From contig NZ_CAMFJS010000014.1 of the NCBI RefSeq assembly GCF_945956965.1, forward strand, positions 1 to 64,000: a stretch of DNA of 64,000 nt. The letters are read 5' to 3'. Within the stretch, counting starts at the first letter, position 1, and each line of letters starts with the position of its first letter. Shown here in pieces: positions 8,110 to 15,023 of this stretch. This DNA comes from an uncultured Roseateles sp. GTDB lineage: Bacteria > Pseudomonadota > Gammaproteobacteria > Burkholderiales > Burkholderiaceae_C. The position numbers and the translations under genes are program-made. The notes under the pieces are model-generated. The model ran no database searches. It was not told where the DNA came from and saw only the letters and a list, made by a program, of their open reading frames with translations.

Positions 8110-9666
8110 TCAGGTGACGGGGGCGGGGTTGAACAGCACCAGTGCGTTGTGCAGGCCCCAGTGCTCGGACCATGTGCGTTTGCCGCTGGCGACATCGAGT
8201 AGCAAGTGAAAGAGCTGCCAGCCCATGTCTTCGAGGCTGGCCTCGCCGGTGGCGATGCGGCCCGCGTCCAGGTCCATCAAATCGTGCCAGCGCTGGGCCA
8301 ACTCGCTGCGAGTTGCGACCTTGAGTACCGGGCAGGCGGCCAGGCCGTAGGGTGTGCCGCGCCCCGTGGTGAAGACGTGCAGATTCATGCCGGCGGCCAG
8401 TTGCAAGGTGCCGCAGATGAAGTCGCTGGCCGGTGTGGCAGCAAACAGCAGGCCGCGCGCTGCTTGGCCATGCACCCGCTCGCCAGGGGCCAATACGCCG
8501 GCGATGGATGCAGTGCCTGACTTGACGATGGACCCCATGGCTTTCTCGACGATATTGGACAAGCCGCCTTGCTTATTGCCCGGGGTGGTGTTGGCGCTGC
8601 GATCAGCGCCGCCGCGCTGCAGATAGGCGTCGTACCAGGCCATCTCTCGGCGTATGGCCTGCGCGACCTCGGGGCTGCTGGCGCGGGCGCAGAGTTGATC
8701 GGCCGCGTCGCGTACCTCGGTCACCTCGGAGAACAGCACGGTGGCGCCAGCGCGCACCAGCAAGTCGGTACAAAAGCCGACGGCCGGGTTCGCGGTCAGG
8801 CCGGAAAAGGCATCGCTGCCCCCACACTGCACGCCCACGATCAGTGCTGAGGCCGGCACGGTTTCCCGGCGGCGCTGGTTGAGCCGCTGCAAGTGATGAT
8901 GAGCCTGCTCGATGATGGCTTGCAGCATGGCCTGAAAGCCCTGGTGCGCAGGATCTTGCAGGCGCAGCTGGGATTTGGACTCGGCGCCCATGGCCTGGAT
9001 GGGCAGGCTACCGGGCGGCAGCAAGCGCTCGGGCTGCAGCTTTTCGCAACCCAAGGAGACCAGCATCACCTCGCCGCCGAAGTTCGGATTCAGGGCCAGA
9101 TGGCGCAAGGTGCGGATGGGGATCTCGGCGCCCGGCGCATCGATGGCCACTCCGCAGCCGTAGGCATGTTCGAGCGCCACCACATCGTCTACCTGCGGGT
9201 ACATCGGCAGCAATTCGGTCTTGATGCGTTGGATGGCCACATCCAGCACGCCGGCCACGCACTGCACCGTGCTGGAAATGGCCAGGATATTGCGCGTGCC
9301 CACCGTGCCATCGGCATTGCGGTAGCCCTGGAAGCTGTAGCCCGTCAGCGCAGGCAGTGGCGTGGTGATTGGCTGGCAAGTCGGCAGCGTGTCGAGCGAG
9401 GGGGCATCGGGCATGAGCAATCGTTGTTCATGCACCCAGGCCCCGGCGGCGATGTCCTCTTTGGCGATGCCGATGCGTACGCCGTAGCGCAGCACGGCTT
9501 GGCCTGCGGCAATGGCTTGCAGGGCCAATTTGTGACCTTGAGGGATGCTCTCCAGCAAGACGATCCCATCTGCAAAGCGCATGCCGGCGGCGAGCCCGCC
9601 GTCGTTGGCCACGATGGCGACGTTATCGCTGGGGTGCATGCGAAGGTAGAGGGGGGGCGCGTTCAT
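8110..9666 (-). CDS. garD: galactarate dehydratase (UxaA/GarD family)
   Basis: A 518-residue UxaA-family dehydratase, close to the 523 residues of E. coli GarD. It dehydrates galactarate to 5-keto-4-deoxy-D-glucarate. The N-terminal SAF-like domain (residues 1-90, [20 protein letters not shown]) precedes the catalytic region with [51 protein letters not shown] and TTGRGTPYG, which hold the metal-binding Cys/His residues of the family. Altronate dehydratase UxaA is homologous, but the context supports galactarate: uronate dehydrogenase and lactonase upstream, 5-dehydro-4-deoxyglucarate dehydratase downstream. The gap to the preceding lactonase gene is 18 bp, consistent with one operon. Confidence 0.9.
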   Translation of the reverse strand: MNAPPLYLRMHPSDNVAIVANDGGLAAGMRFADGIVLLESIPQGHKLALQAIAAGQAVLRYGVRIGIAKEDIAAGAWVHEQRLLMPDAPSLDTLPTCQPITTPLPALTGYSFQGYRNADGTVGTRNILAISSTVQCVAGVLDVAIQRIKTELLPMYPQVDDVVALEHAYGCGVAIDAPGAEIPIRTLRHLALNPNFGGEVMLVSLGCEKLQPERLLPPGSLPIQAMGAESKSQLRLQDPAHQGFQAMLQAIIEQAHHHLQRLNQRRRETVPASALIVGVQCGGSDAFSGLTANPAVGFCTDLLVRAGATVLFSEVTEVRDAADQLCARASSPEVAQAIRREMAWYDAYLQRGGADRSANTTPGNKQGGLSNIVEKAMGSIVKSGTASIAGVLAPGERVHGQAARGLLFAATPASDFICGTLQLAAGMNLHVFTTGRGTPYGLAACPVLKVATRSELAQRWHDLMDLDAGRIATGEASLEDMGWQLFHLLLDVASGKRTWSEHWGLHNALVLFNPAPVT

Positions 9667-9684
9667 GGTGGGGCTTGCAAGGTT

Positions 9685-10584
9685 TCAGGGGGCCGCATGG
9701 AGCGGCTGCCAGGGCGTCTCGGCCAGGCCGGCGATGCCCGGGCGGATCGCCAGCAAGGCCCCGTCGAGTTCAGTGGCTTGGTCGGCCGGACGCATGGAGG
9801 TGATCAGCAGCGTGGCGAGATCACTGCCGCCGAAAGCGCACATGGTGGGCTTGCGCACGGGCAGGCCGATGTGCCTGTCCAGGCGGCCTGAGGGTGTGTA
9901 ACGCAAGACAGCGGCCCCGTCGTTGGCGCAAATCCAGTAGCCGCCTTCGATGTCCACCGCGGCCCCATCGGGCCGGCCAGTCGCCAGGGCCTCAATGAAG
10001 AGCCTGGGCTCGCCAGCTGTCCCGCTCTCGGGCTCGTAGTCGCAGCGCCAGACCTGGGCCTGTGAGGCATGCGAGTCGCTGAAGTACAGGCGCCGGCCAT
10101 CCGGGCTGAACCCCAGGCCATTGGGAATGCGCATGGATGTCTTCAGCGGTTGCCGCCAAGGGCCTCCAGGCTCAAGCGCCGTGCTCAGGCGCGCCAAACA
10201 GCCAAAGTCGGGAGTGGCGGCTTGTCGGTCGGCCATGCTGCCGACCCAGAAGCGCCCTTGGCGATCGCAGCGACCGTCATTGAAACGCATGCTGCTCCCA
10301 TGGGCGGCTGCGGCGACCAGGCTGGCGTGGTGGCTGCCGTCTTCATGCAATTGCAGGGCATAGACACCATCGCGCAGGGCGGCCAGCAGCCCGCCGCCGG
10401 CGCGCAGGGCGATGCACCCGACGTCCTGATCCAGTTGCCAATAACGCGCCGCCTGTGCGGCGCCATCATGGCGCCACACTTGCCCGGCATAGATGTCCAC
10501 CCAGTAGAAGGCGGCATCTGCGGTTGACCAAATGGGGCTTTCCGCCAGATGGGCGCGACCTGACCAGAAGACGTCGATCTTCAT
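9685..10584 (-). CDS. SMP-30/gluconolactonase-family lactonase (probable galactaro-lactonase)
   Basis: A 299-residue six-bladed beta-propeller of the SMP-30/gluconolactonase/LRE family. Visible marks are the early metal ligand region AHLAESPIWS with the conserved Glu, SMRFNDGRCDRQGRFWVG (Asn and Asp ligands), SMRIPNGLGFSPDGRRLYFSDS and RPDGAAVDIEGGYW. The family hydrolyses sugar lactones with a divalent metal. It sits between uronate dehydrogenase, which makes galactaro-lactone, and galactarate dehydratase, so opening galactaro-lactone to galactarate is the likely step (inference from context). The ATG at 10584 overlaps the last 4 bp of udh, indicating translational coupling. Confidence 0.88.
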   Translation of the reverse strand: MKIDVFWSGRAHLAESPIWSTADAAFYWVDIYAGQVWRHDGAAQAARYWQLDQDVGCIALRAGGGLLAALRDGVYALQLHEDGSHHASLVAAAAHGSSMRFNDGRCDRQGRFWVGSMADRQAATPDFGCLARLSTALEPGGPWRQPLKTSMRIPNGLGFSPDGRRLYFSDSHASQAQVWRCDYEPESGTAGEPRLFIEALATGRPDGAAVDIEGGYWICANDGAAVLRYTPSGRLDRHIGLPVRKPTMCAFGGSDLATLLITSMRPADQATELDGALLAIRPGIAGLAETPWQPLHAAP

Positions 10585-11402
10585 GGTGTTCGCGCAAACG
10601 GGCCCAGGCCGAGGAAGCTGCCGCCTTGCAGGCGGGCCATGGGCGTGTCGGGGGCGGGGCACAGGTCTTGCACGGTGCTGCGCCATGCTTCGGCATTGTC
10701 TTTGGGGGCGTAGCCCAGCTGCTCCCAACCCTGCTCGCTCCACCAGCGGGCGGTGTTGGCTGAGACCCCGTACACCGTCAGGCATCCGCTTGAAGGCGCG
10801 AGGAGGGCCGCGCGGACCAAGCGCCACAAATCGCCATGGCTGAGCCAGGTGGACAGGGCGCGGCGGTCCTCGGGCTGAGCGGTCACCGAGCCCAGCCGCA
10901 GACACACGCTTTCGATGCCGTAACGATCCCAGTACAGCTGCGCCATCGCTTCGCCGAACAGCTTGCTGACGCCGTAGTAGCCATCCGGGCGTATGGGGCT
11001 GCTGGGGCCCAGGTGTTCGCCTTGGGGCGTACAGCCTGTGGTGTGGTTGGAGCTGGCGAACACGATGCGGCGGGTGCCGGCCAAACGTGCCGCTTCGTAC
11101 AGATGAAAGACCCCGCGGATATTGGCATCGCAAATGCCCTCGAACGGACTCTCGATCGCCACGCCCCCCAGGTGGACGACGGCGTCCACATCTTGCAGCA
11201 GTTGTTCTGTGGCGGCGCGGTCAGCGAGATCGCAGCATTGCAATTCCGGCAAAGCGGGGTCGGCGCGCAAATCACTGCAGCGCAGGGCTTTGTAATCCTC
11301 CTTGGGCCCGCAGAGCTGAGCCAAGGGACCACGCAAGACGCGGCCCAAATTGCCGGCGGCGCCGGTCAAGAGCAAGAGGCCGCGTGCAGGAGGTGAAGAC
11401 AT
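10581..11402 (-). CDS. udh: uronate dehydrogenase (NAD-dependent, extended SDR)
   Basis: A 273-residue NAD-dependent SDR that oxidises D-galacturonate (and glucuronate) at C1 to the aldaro-lactone. The nucleotide motif LTGAAGNLGRVLR is near residue 12, and DAVVHLGGVA, FASSNHTTG and the catalytic YYGVSKLFGEA (Tyr-x3-Lys) follow. The sequence ENPF-like segment ESPFEGICDANIRG is typical of Udh. ATG 11402 (MSSPPARG) is chosen over a GTG three codons upstream. It is the first gene of the four-gene oxidative uronate operon and starts 48 bp from a KdgR-box-like palindrome shared with divergent kdgK, so repression by KdgR with relief by pectin intermediates is plausible. Confidence 0.9.
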   Translation of the reverse strand: MSSPPARGLLLLTGAAGNLGRVLRGPLAQLCGPKEDYKALRCSDLRADPALPELQCCDLADRAATEQLLQDVDAVVHLGGVAIESPFEGICDANIRGVFHLYEAARLAGTRRIVFASSNHTTGCTPQGEHLGPSSPIRPDGYYGVSKLFGEAMAQLYWDRYGIESVCLRLGSVTAQPEDRRALSTWLSHGDLWRLVRAALLAPSSGCLTVYGVSANTARWWSEQGWEQLGYAPKDNAEAWRSTVQDLCPAPDTPMARLQGGSFLGLGPFARTP

Positions 11403-11449
11403 CAGGGTCACTACCGTTCCGAAATTTCAAGATTCGCAAATAGAATAAC

Positions 11450-11462
11450 GAAACAGCGTTTC
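11450..11462. promoter_or_regulatory. KdgR-box-like operator between udh and kdgK
   Basis: GAAACAGCGTTTC, inside ATAACGAAACAGCGTTTCAAAAC, matches the enterobacterial KdgR consensus core GAAACAnTGTTTC at all positions but one. It lies just downstream of a possible kdgK -10 (TAGAAT, 11441-11446; TTCCGA at 11417 with an 18-bp spacer), a position suited to repression. A kdgR homologue is at 26887. GAAATTTC (11421-11428) is a second small palindrome. Confidence 0.7.
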
Positions 11463-11481
11463 AAAACAACTAGGTGATTGC

Positions 11482-12462
11482 ATGGGGGTCAACAAGCAAG
11501 CCGAGCGCGTGAGTCGCATCCAACATGTGGCCATGGTGGGCGAGTGCATGCTGGAGCTGCAGGGCGAAGCCTTGGGCACGCTCACGCAGCGCTATGGCGG
11601 CGACACCTTCAATACCGCGGTCTATCTGGCGCGCTGTGGCGCTGCCCAGGGCCTGTGCTGCCACTACGCCACGGCGGTGGGTGATGATCCGCTCAGCGCC
11701 AAATTGCTGCAGCGTTGGGTGGGCGATGGCCTGAGCACGGACCTCGTGCTGCAGATCCCTGGTCGCTTGCCGGGCCAGTATTTGATTGAAGTGGATGAGC
11801 GGGGTGAGCGCAGCTTCAGCTATTGGCGCGAGCACAGCGCTGCCAAAGCCTATTTCGATGGCGAAACCAGCCCCCTGGAGCAAGGCGTGGCCCGTTGGGA
11901 TGCGCTCTATCTGAGCGGTATCAGCCTGGCCATCCTGCCGCCCGCGGGGCGGGAGCGCCTGTTCAGCCTGATGCAAGCCCTGCGGGAGCGCGGCGCCCTG
12001 GTGGTGTTTGATAACAATTACCGACCTCGGCTCTGGCCCGATGTGGCGCAGGCGCGAGCCGTGTTCGAGCGCGCCTTTGCCCTGGCCAGCATGGCCCTGG
12101 TGACAGCCGATGATCACCAGGCCTTGTTTGGCTATGCCGGCCTTGATGCCGCTGTGGCGGCCGCACAGGCGCTGCCCACGCCGGAGCTCTTGATCAAGCG
12201 CGGCGCCGCTGCCACCTTGGTGCGCGGCCGCGCGGCAGCCGCTTGGCAGGAGGCGCCCACCGAAGCCGTGGATACCGTGGTTGACACGACGGCCGCCGGC
12301 GACTCCTTTGCCGCGGGTTACCTCAGCCGTCGCTTGTTGGGGTCGTCGGCGTTGGCGTCGGCCTGCTTTGGCAATCGATTGGCCGCGCGGGTGATCCAAC
12401 ACCGCGGGGCGGTGATTCCTGCCGAGGCGATGATGGATCTCATGAATGAGGCCGCAAGATGA
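11482..12462 (+). CDS. kdgK: 2-dehydro-3-deoxygluconokinase (PfkB family)
   Basis: A 326-residue ribokinase/PfkB-family sugar kinase. It phosphorylates 2-keto-3-deoxygluconate to KDPG using ATP. Family marks are the N-terminal GECMLELQG and YGGDTFNTAVYLARCG (substrate-binding GGDxxN), ATAVGDDPLSAKLL, then LLIKRGAAAT and the second PfkB signature DTVVDTTAAGDSFAAGYL with the catalytic-base Asp. KDG is the product of KduD encoded at 19482, so this kinase closes the isomerase branch. KDPG aldolase is not in the window. The gene overlaps the PL10 lyase downstream by 4 bp. An alternative ATG is at 11533 (MVGECMLE), but the longer start keeps normal family length. Confidence 0.93.
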   Translation: MGVNKQAERVSRIQHVAMVGECMLELQGEALGTLTQRYGGDTFNTAVYLARCGAAQGLCCHYATAVGDDPLSAKLLQRWVGDGLSTDLVLQIPGRLPGQYLIEVDERGERSFSYWREHSAAKAYFDGETSPLEQGVARWDALYLSGISLAILPPAGRERLFSLMQALRERGALVVFDNNYRPRLWPDVAQARAVFERAFALASMALVTADDHQALFGYAGLDAAVAAAQALPTPELLIKRGAAATLVRGRAAAAWQEAPTEAVDTVVDTTAAGDSFAAGYLSRRLLGSSALASACFGNRLAARVIQHRGAVIPAEAMMDLMNEAAR

Positions 12463-13793
12463 ATCGGGTGTGTAAGCTAGCTGTCCATCTGGTCGGACTG
12501 ATTGTGCTGCTGGCGCCGCAAGCGCGAGCCGCGGTGATTGGCGTCAATGTGCCGGCGGCATCGCTCACGGCGGCGCGCATTGACACCTTGCCAGAGGGGC
12601 AGCGCGCGGTATGGATCGCCTATCTGACGCGCTCGACGCAGCAGCGTGAGATCGACCGTGCTGCGCTGGCTGCCGAACGCGCTGCTTTGCCGGCTGGCAT
12701 CGCTATACCCGCGCCGCCGCAAGGGGGGCATGCTGAAAAAACCATGCCCTTGAATCAGGCCCCGAGTTGGTATGCCGGCGCCGCAGCGCGCCTGGTGGCG
12801 GACAACATCGTGAGCTTTCAGACCCCGGCAGGAGGCTGGGGCAAGAACCAGCCACGTGACCGCCCGCCGCGACGGCTGGGGCAAGACTATGTGGCTGACA
12901 ACAACTCGCCGCGCGCTGTGGTCGGAGACTTCGATCTGGCCGAGAACCCGCGTTGGAGCTATGTGGGCACCATCGACAACGATGCCACCATCACCGAGAT
13001 CCGCTTTCTGGCCAAGGTGGCGGCCCAGCTGCCCGATGCGAGTGCCAGGACCTATCGCGCCAGTGCGCTCAAAGGCGTGGCCTACTTGCTGGCTGCGCAA
13101 TTCCCCAATGGCGGATGGCCGCAGGTGTGGCCGCTGCAAGGCGGCTATCACGATGCCCTCACTTTGAATGACAACGCGGTGGTTGAAGTGGCGGAGTTGC
13201 TGGGCGAGCTGGGACTGGGGCAGCAGGAATGGGCCTTTGTGCCGGCCGCATTGCGGGCTCAAGCCTTGGCCGCCGAGCAGCGTGCGATCGGGCTCTTGTT
13301 GGCCTCACAAATCAGTCGTCATGGCCGCAAGACGATTTGGGCGCAGCAGTATGACGCGCTGAGTTTGGCGCCGGTGGCTGCGCGCAACTACGAGCCGGCG
13401 TCGCTGTGCACCGGAGAAAGCGTCGAGGCCTTGCTTTACCTGATGCGTCAAGCCGAGCCCTCGCCGGAGATCCAGCAAGCGGTGGAGGCTGGCATGGCCA
13501 CTCTGCGCGCGCTGGCGCTGGCGGATGTGCAATGGCTGCGTGGGGATGAGACCCAAGGCCGCCGCCTGCTTGCTAAACCGGGCGCCGGCCCGCTGTGGGC
13601 GCGCTACTACGATGCCGCCAGCCTCAAGCCCGTGTTTGGTGACCGAGACAAGACGCTTCACGACGATGTGAATGAGATCAGCATGGAGCGTCGCAACGGC
13701 TATGCCTGGTTTGGCACCTGGCCCTTGAAGGCGCTGGCGGCCTATGAGGCCTGGGCCGCGCGCTGGCTCAAGCCACAGACGGCACGCCCTTAG
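12459..13793 (+). CDS. secreted pectate lyase, polysaccharide lyase family 10
   Basis: A 444-residue protein with an N-terminal signal peptide (hydrophobic core LAVHLVGLIVLLAP, likely cleavage after ARA near residue 24). The body matches PL10 (alpha/alpha toroid) pectate lyases: SFQTPAGGWGKNQPR (WGKN), GTIDNDATITEIRFLAKVA (catalytic-cleft IDND), FPNGGWPQVWPL, LTLNDNAVVEV, and near the C-terminus ARNYEPASLCTGESV and RRNGYAWFGTWP. PL10 enzymes cleave polygalacturonate by beta-elimination with Ca2+. The product 4,5-unsaturated oligogalacturonates feed the Tog transporter, Ogl and KdgF/KduI encoded nearby. Export is probably Sec then type II secretion, whose genes lie at 46-58 kb (inference). It is translationally coupled to kdgK by a 4-bp overlap. 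Confidence 0.92.
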   Translation: MNRVCKLAVHLVGLIVLLAPQARAAVIGVNVPAASLTAARIDTLPEGQRAVWIAYLTRSTQQREIDRAALAAERAALPAGIAIPAPPQGGHAEKTMPLNQAPSWYAGAAARLVADNIVSFQTPAGGWGKNQPRDRPPRRLGQDYVADNNSPRAVVGDFDLAENPRWSYVGTIDNDATITEIRFLAKVAAQLPDASARTYRASALKGVAYLLAAQFPNGGWPQVWPLQGGYHDALTLNDNAVVEVAELLGELGLGQQEWAFVPAALRAQALAAEQRAIGLLLASQISRHGRKTIWAQQYDALSLAPVAARNYEPASLCTGESVEALLYLMRQAEPSPEIQQAVEAGMATLRALALADVQWLRGDETQGRRLLAKPGAGPLWARYYDAASLKPVFGDRDKTLHDDVNEISMERRNGYAWFGTWPLKALAAYEAWAARWLKPQTARP

Positions 13794-14317
13794 TGGCGCG
13801 ACTGTGGAGCACGCTGCAAATGCCGCATGCGTACCATGGTCCAGAGGTTGGTGCCAGCGATACAGGCTTCCAATAAACTGCCGCCGATGGAGCCCACCAG
13901 CAGGTTGTTGCTGAGCCAAAGCAGGGTGCCCATCAACATCAGCAACCGCATTGGCAAGCCCTGAAAAAAGAACAAAGCCGTGGTGCCGATGCAGGAGGCT
14001 GCGATAGGCAAGAGCGTCAGCCAACCGCTTTGCAACCAGAGGCCCAGCCCAATGCTGAGTGCGATGAAGCAGGCAGCGACCCAGGGCGAGCGGCTGCGCA
14101 GCGACGCCGCCGAACGCCCCAAGGACACCAGGCTGCTGGCCACGGCGGTAGGCTGGCCCAGCAGCCAGAAGTGGCCGACATAGGCTACGCACTCCAGGGC
14201 CATGAACTGCTTGAAGCGCCGGTCATCGCGCTGCGCAAAGCAGGCCATGCCAAAGACGAAAGCCAGGTAGCCAAGGCCCTGGGCCGGGCCCCATGCTGCG
14301 GATGCAAGCCAGTTCAA
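13790..14317 (-). CDS. YgjV-family inner-membrane protein
   Basis: A 175-residue integral membrane protein with about five hydrophobic segments (GYLAFVFGMACFA, FMALECVAYVGHFWLL, WVAACFIALSIGLGLWL, WLTLLPIAASCIGTTALFFF, LLMLMGTLLWLSNNLLVG). The pattern and GLPMRLLMLMGTLLWLSNN resemble the YgjV family. In E. coli, ygjV lies beside the uxaCA galacturonate genes, and here it closes a minus-strand pectin operon, overlapping the acetylesterase gene by 4 bp. The repeated association suggests a part in uronate handling, but no function is known and no catalytic or transporter signature is visible. Confidence 0.75.
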   Translation of the reverse strand: MNWLASAAWGPAQGLGYLAFVFGMACFAQRDDRRFKQFMALECVAYVGHFWLLGQPTAVASSLVSLGRSAASLRSRSPWVAACFIALSIGLGLWLQSGWLTLLPIAASCIGTTALFFFQGLPMRLLMLMGTLLWLSNNLLVGSIGGSLLEACIAGTNLWTMVRMRHLQRAPQSRH

Positions 14318-15018
14318 GGGGCGTCCGCGAGTGCGGGGCGAAGTTCAGGGTGCAGCGTCAGCAAGCCTTGCCGCACTTGCCCGGCAAACAGCGCCGCGCC
14401 TTTGCGGCCCAGATGGGTGCGGTCGAACTGCGGTGGCGCCATGGCCAGGGTGTCGGCCTCGGCCTGACCCATGGCCTGCACGCTGGCTGCACTCAGGGCA
14501 TTGAGGTCAATCACTGGCACATCCAGTGTGGCGGCCACATGCAGCGTGGCTTGCGCCCATGGGCGTAAATCATTCTGCAGTTCGCCTTGCACGAAGGTGC
14601 GCCGCGTCAGCGGCGTCAAAAGCACCGGGTGGGCGCCGAGCGCGCGCGCCTCTTGTACATAGGCGGTCAAGTTCGGACCGAACTCCGTGGCCAAGTCGGT
14701 CGAGCGCTTCGGCTTGCCGGGCTGATCGTTATGGCCGAACTGGATCAAAACCAGATCACAGTGCCCGCCCTCGCGCAGCAAGGTCAGCACGCTGGCCCAC
14801 AAGCCTTCCGCACGGTAGCTCTTGCTGCTACGGCCACCGCGCGCGAGGTTCAGGCAGGCGAGTTGGTCCAGGCTTTGGCACAAGGCATTGCCGTAGCCGC
14901 TGCGCGGCGCCATGGTGGAGTCGCCCACCAAGATGAGCCGCAAGCCCAGCGTCTGGGCGTGGGCGGGGAGCGCCACGCCGCAGAGCAGGGCTGCGGACAG
15001 AGCCAGCTTGCCGATCAC
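14314..15018 (-). CDS. secreted SGNH esterase, rhamnogalacturonan/pectin acetylesterase type (CE12-like)
   Basis: A 234-residue protein with a signal peptide (MIGKLALSAALLCGVALPAHAQ). The SGNH hydrolase blocks are in order: LILVGDSTMAPRSGYG (nucleophile Ser in GDST), NLARGGRSSKSY (Gly block), LIQFGHNDQPG (Asn block) and, near the C-terminus, FDRTHLGRKGA with the catalytic Asp and His. This arrangement is that of family CE12 rhamnogalacturonan/pectin acetylesterases, which remove acetyl groups so that lyases can act. It ends a TonB-receptor operon (5 bp gap upstream) and overlaps the YgjV gene by 4 bp. The exact acetylated substrate is uncertain. Confidence 0.88.
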   Translation of the reverse strand: MIGKLALSAALLCGVALPAHAQTLGLRLILVGDSTMAPRSGYGNALCQSLDQLACLNLARGGRSSKSYRAEGLWASVLTLLREGGHCDLVLIQFGHNDQPGKPKRSTDLATEFGPNLTAYVQEARALGAHPVLLTPLTRRTFVQGELQNDLRPWAQATLHVAATLDVPVIDLNALSAASVQAMGQAEADTLAMAPPQFDRTHLGRKGAALFAGQVRQGLLTLHPELRPALADAP

Positions 15019-15023
15019 GCCGC

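Noticed and set aside
9667-9690. Half KdgR-like motif (minus strand GAAACCTTGC) before garD
   Set aside because: Lacks the second arm and lies within an operon where no promoter is needed.
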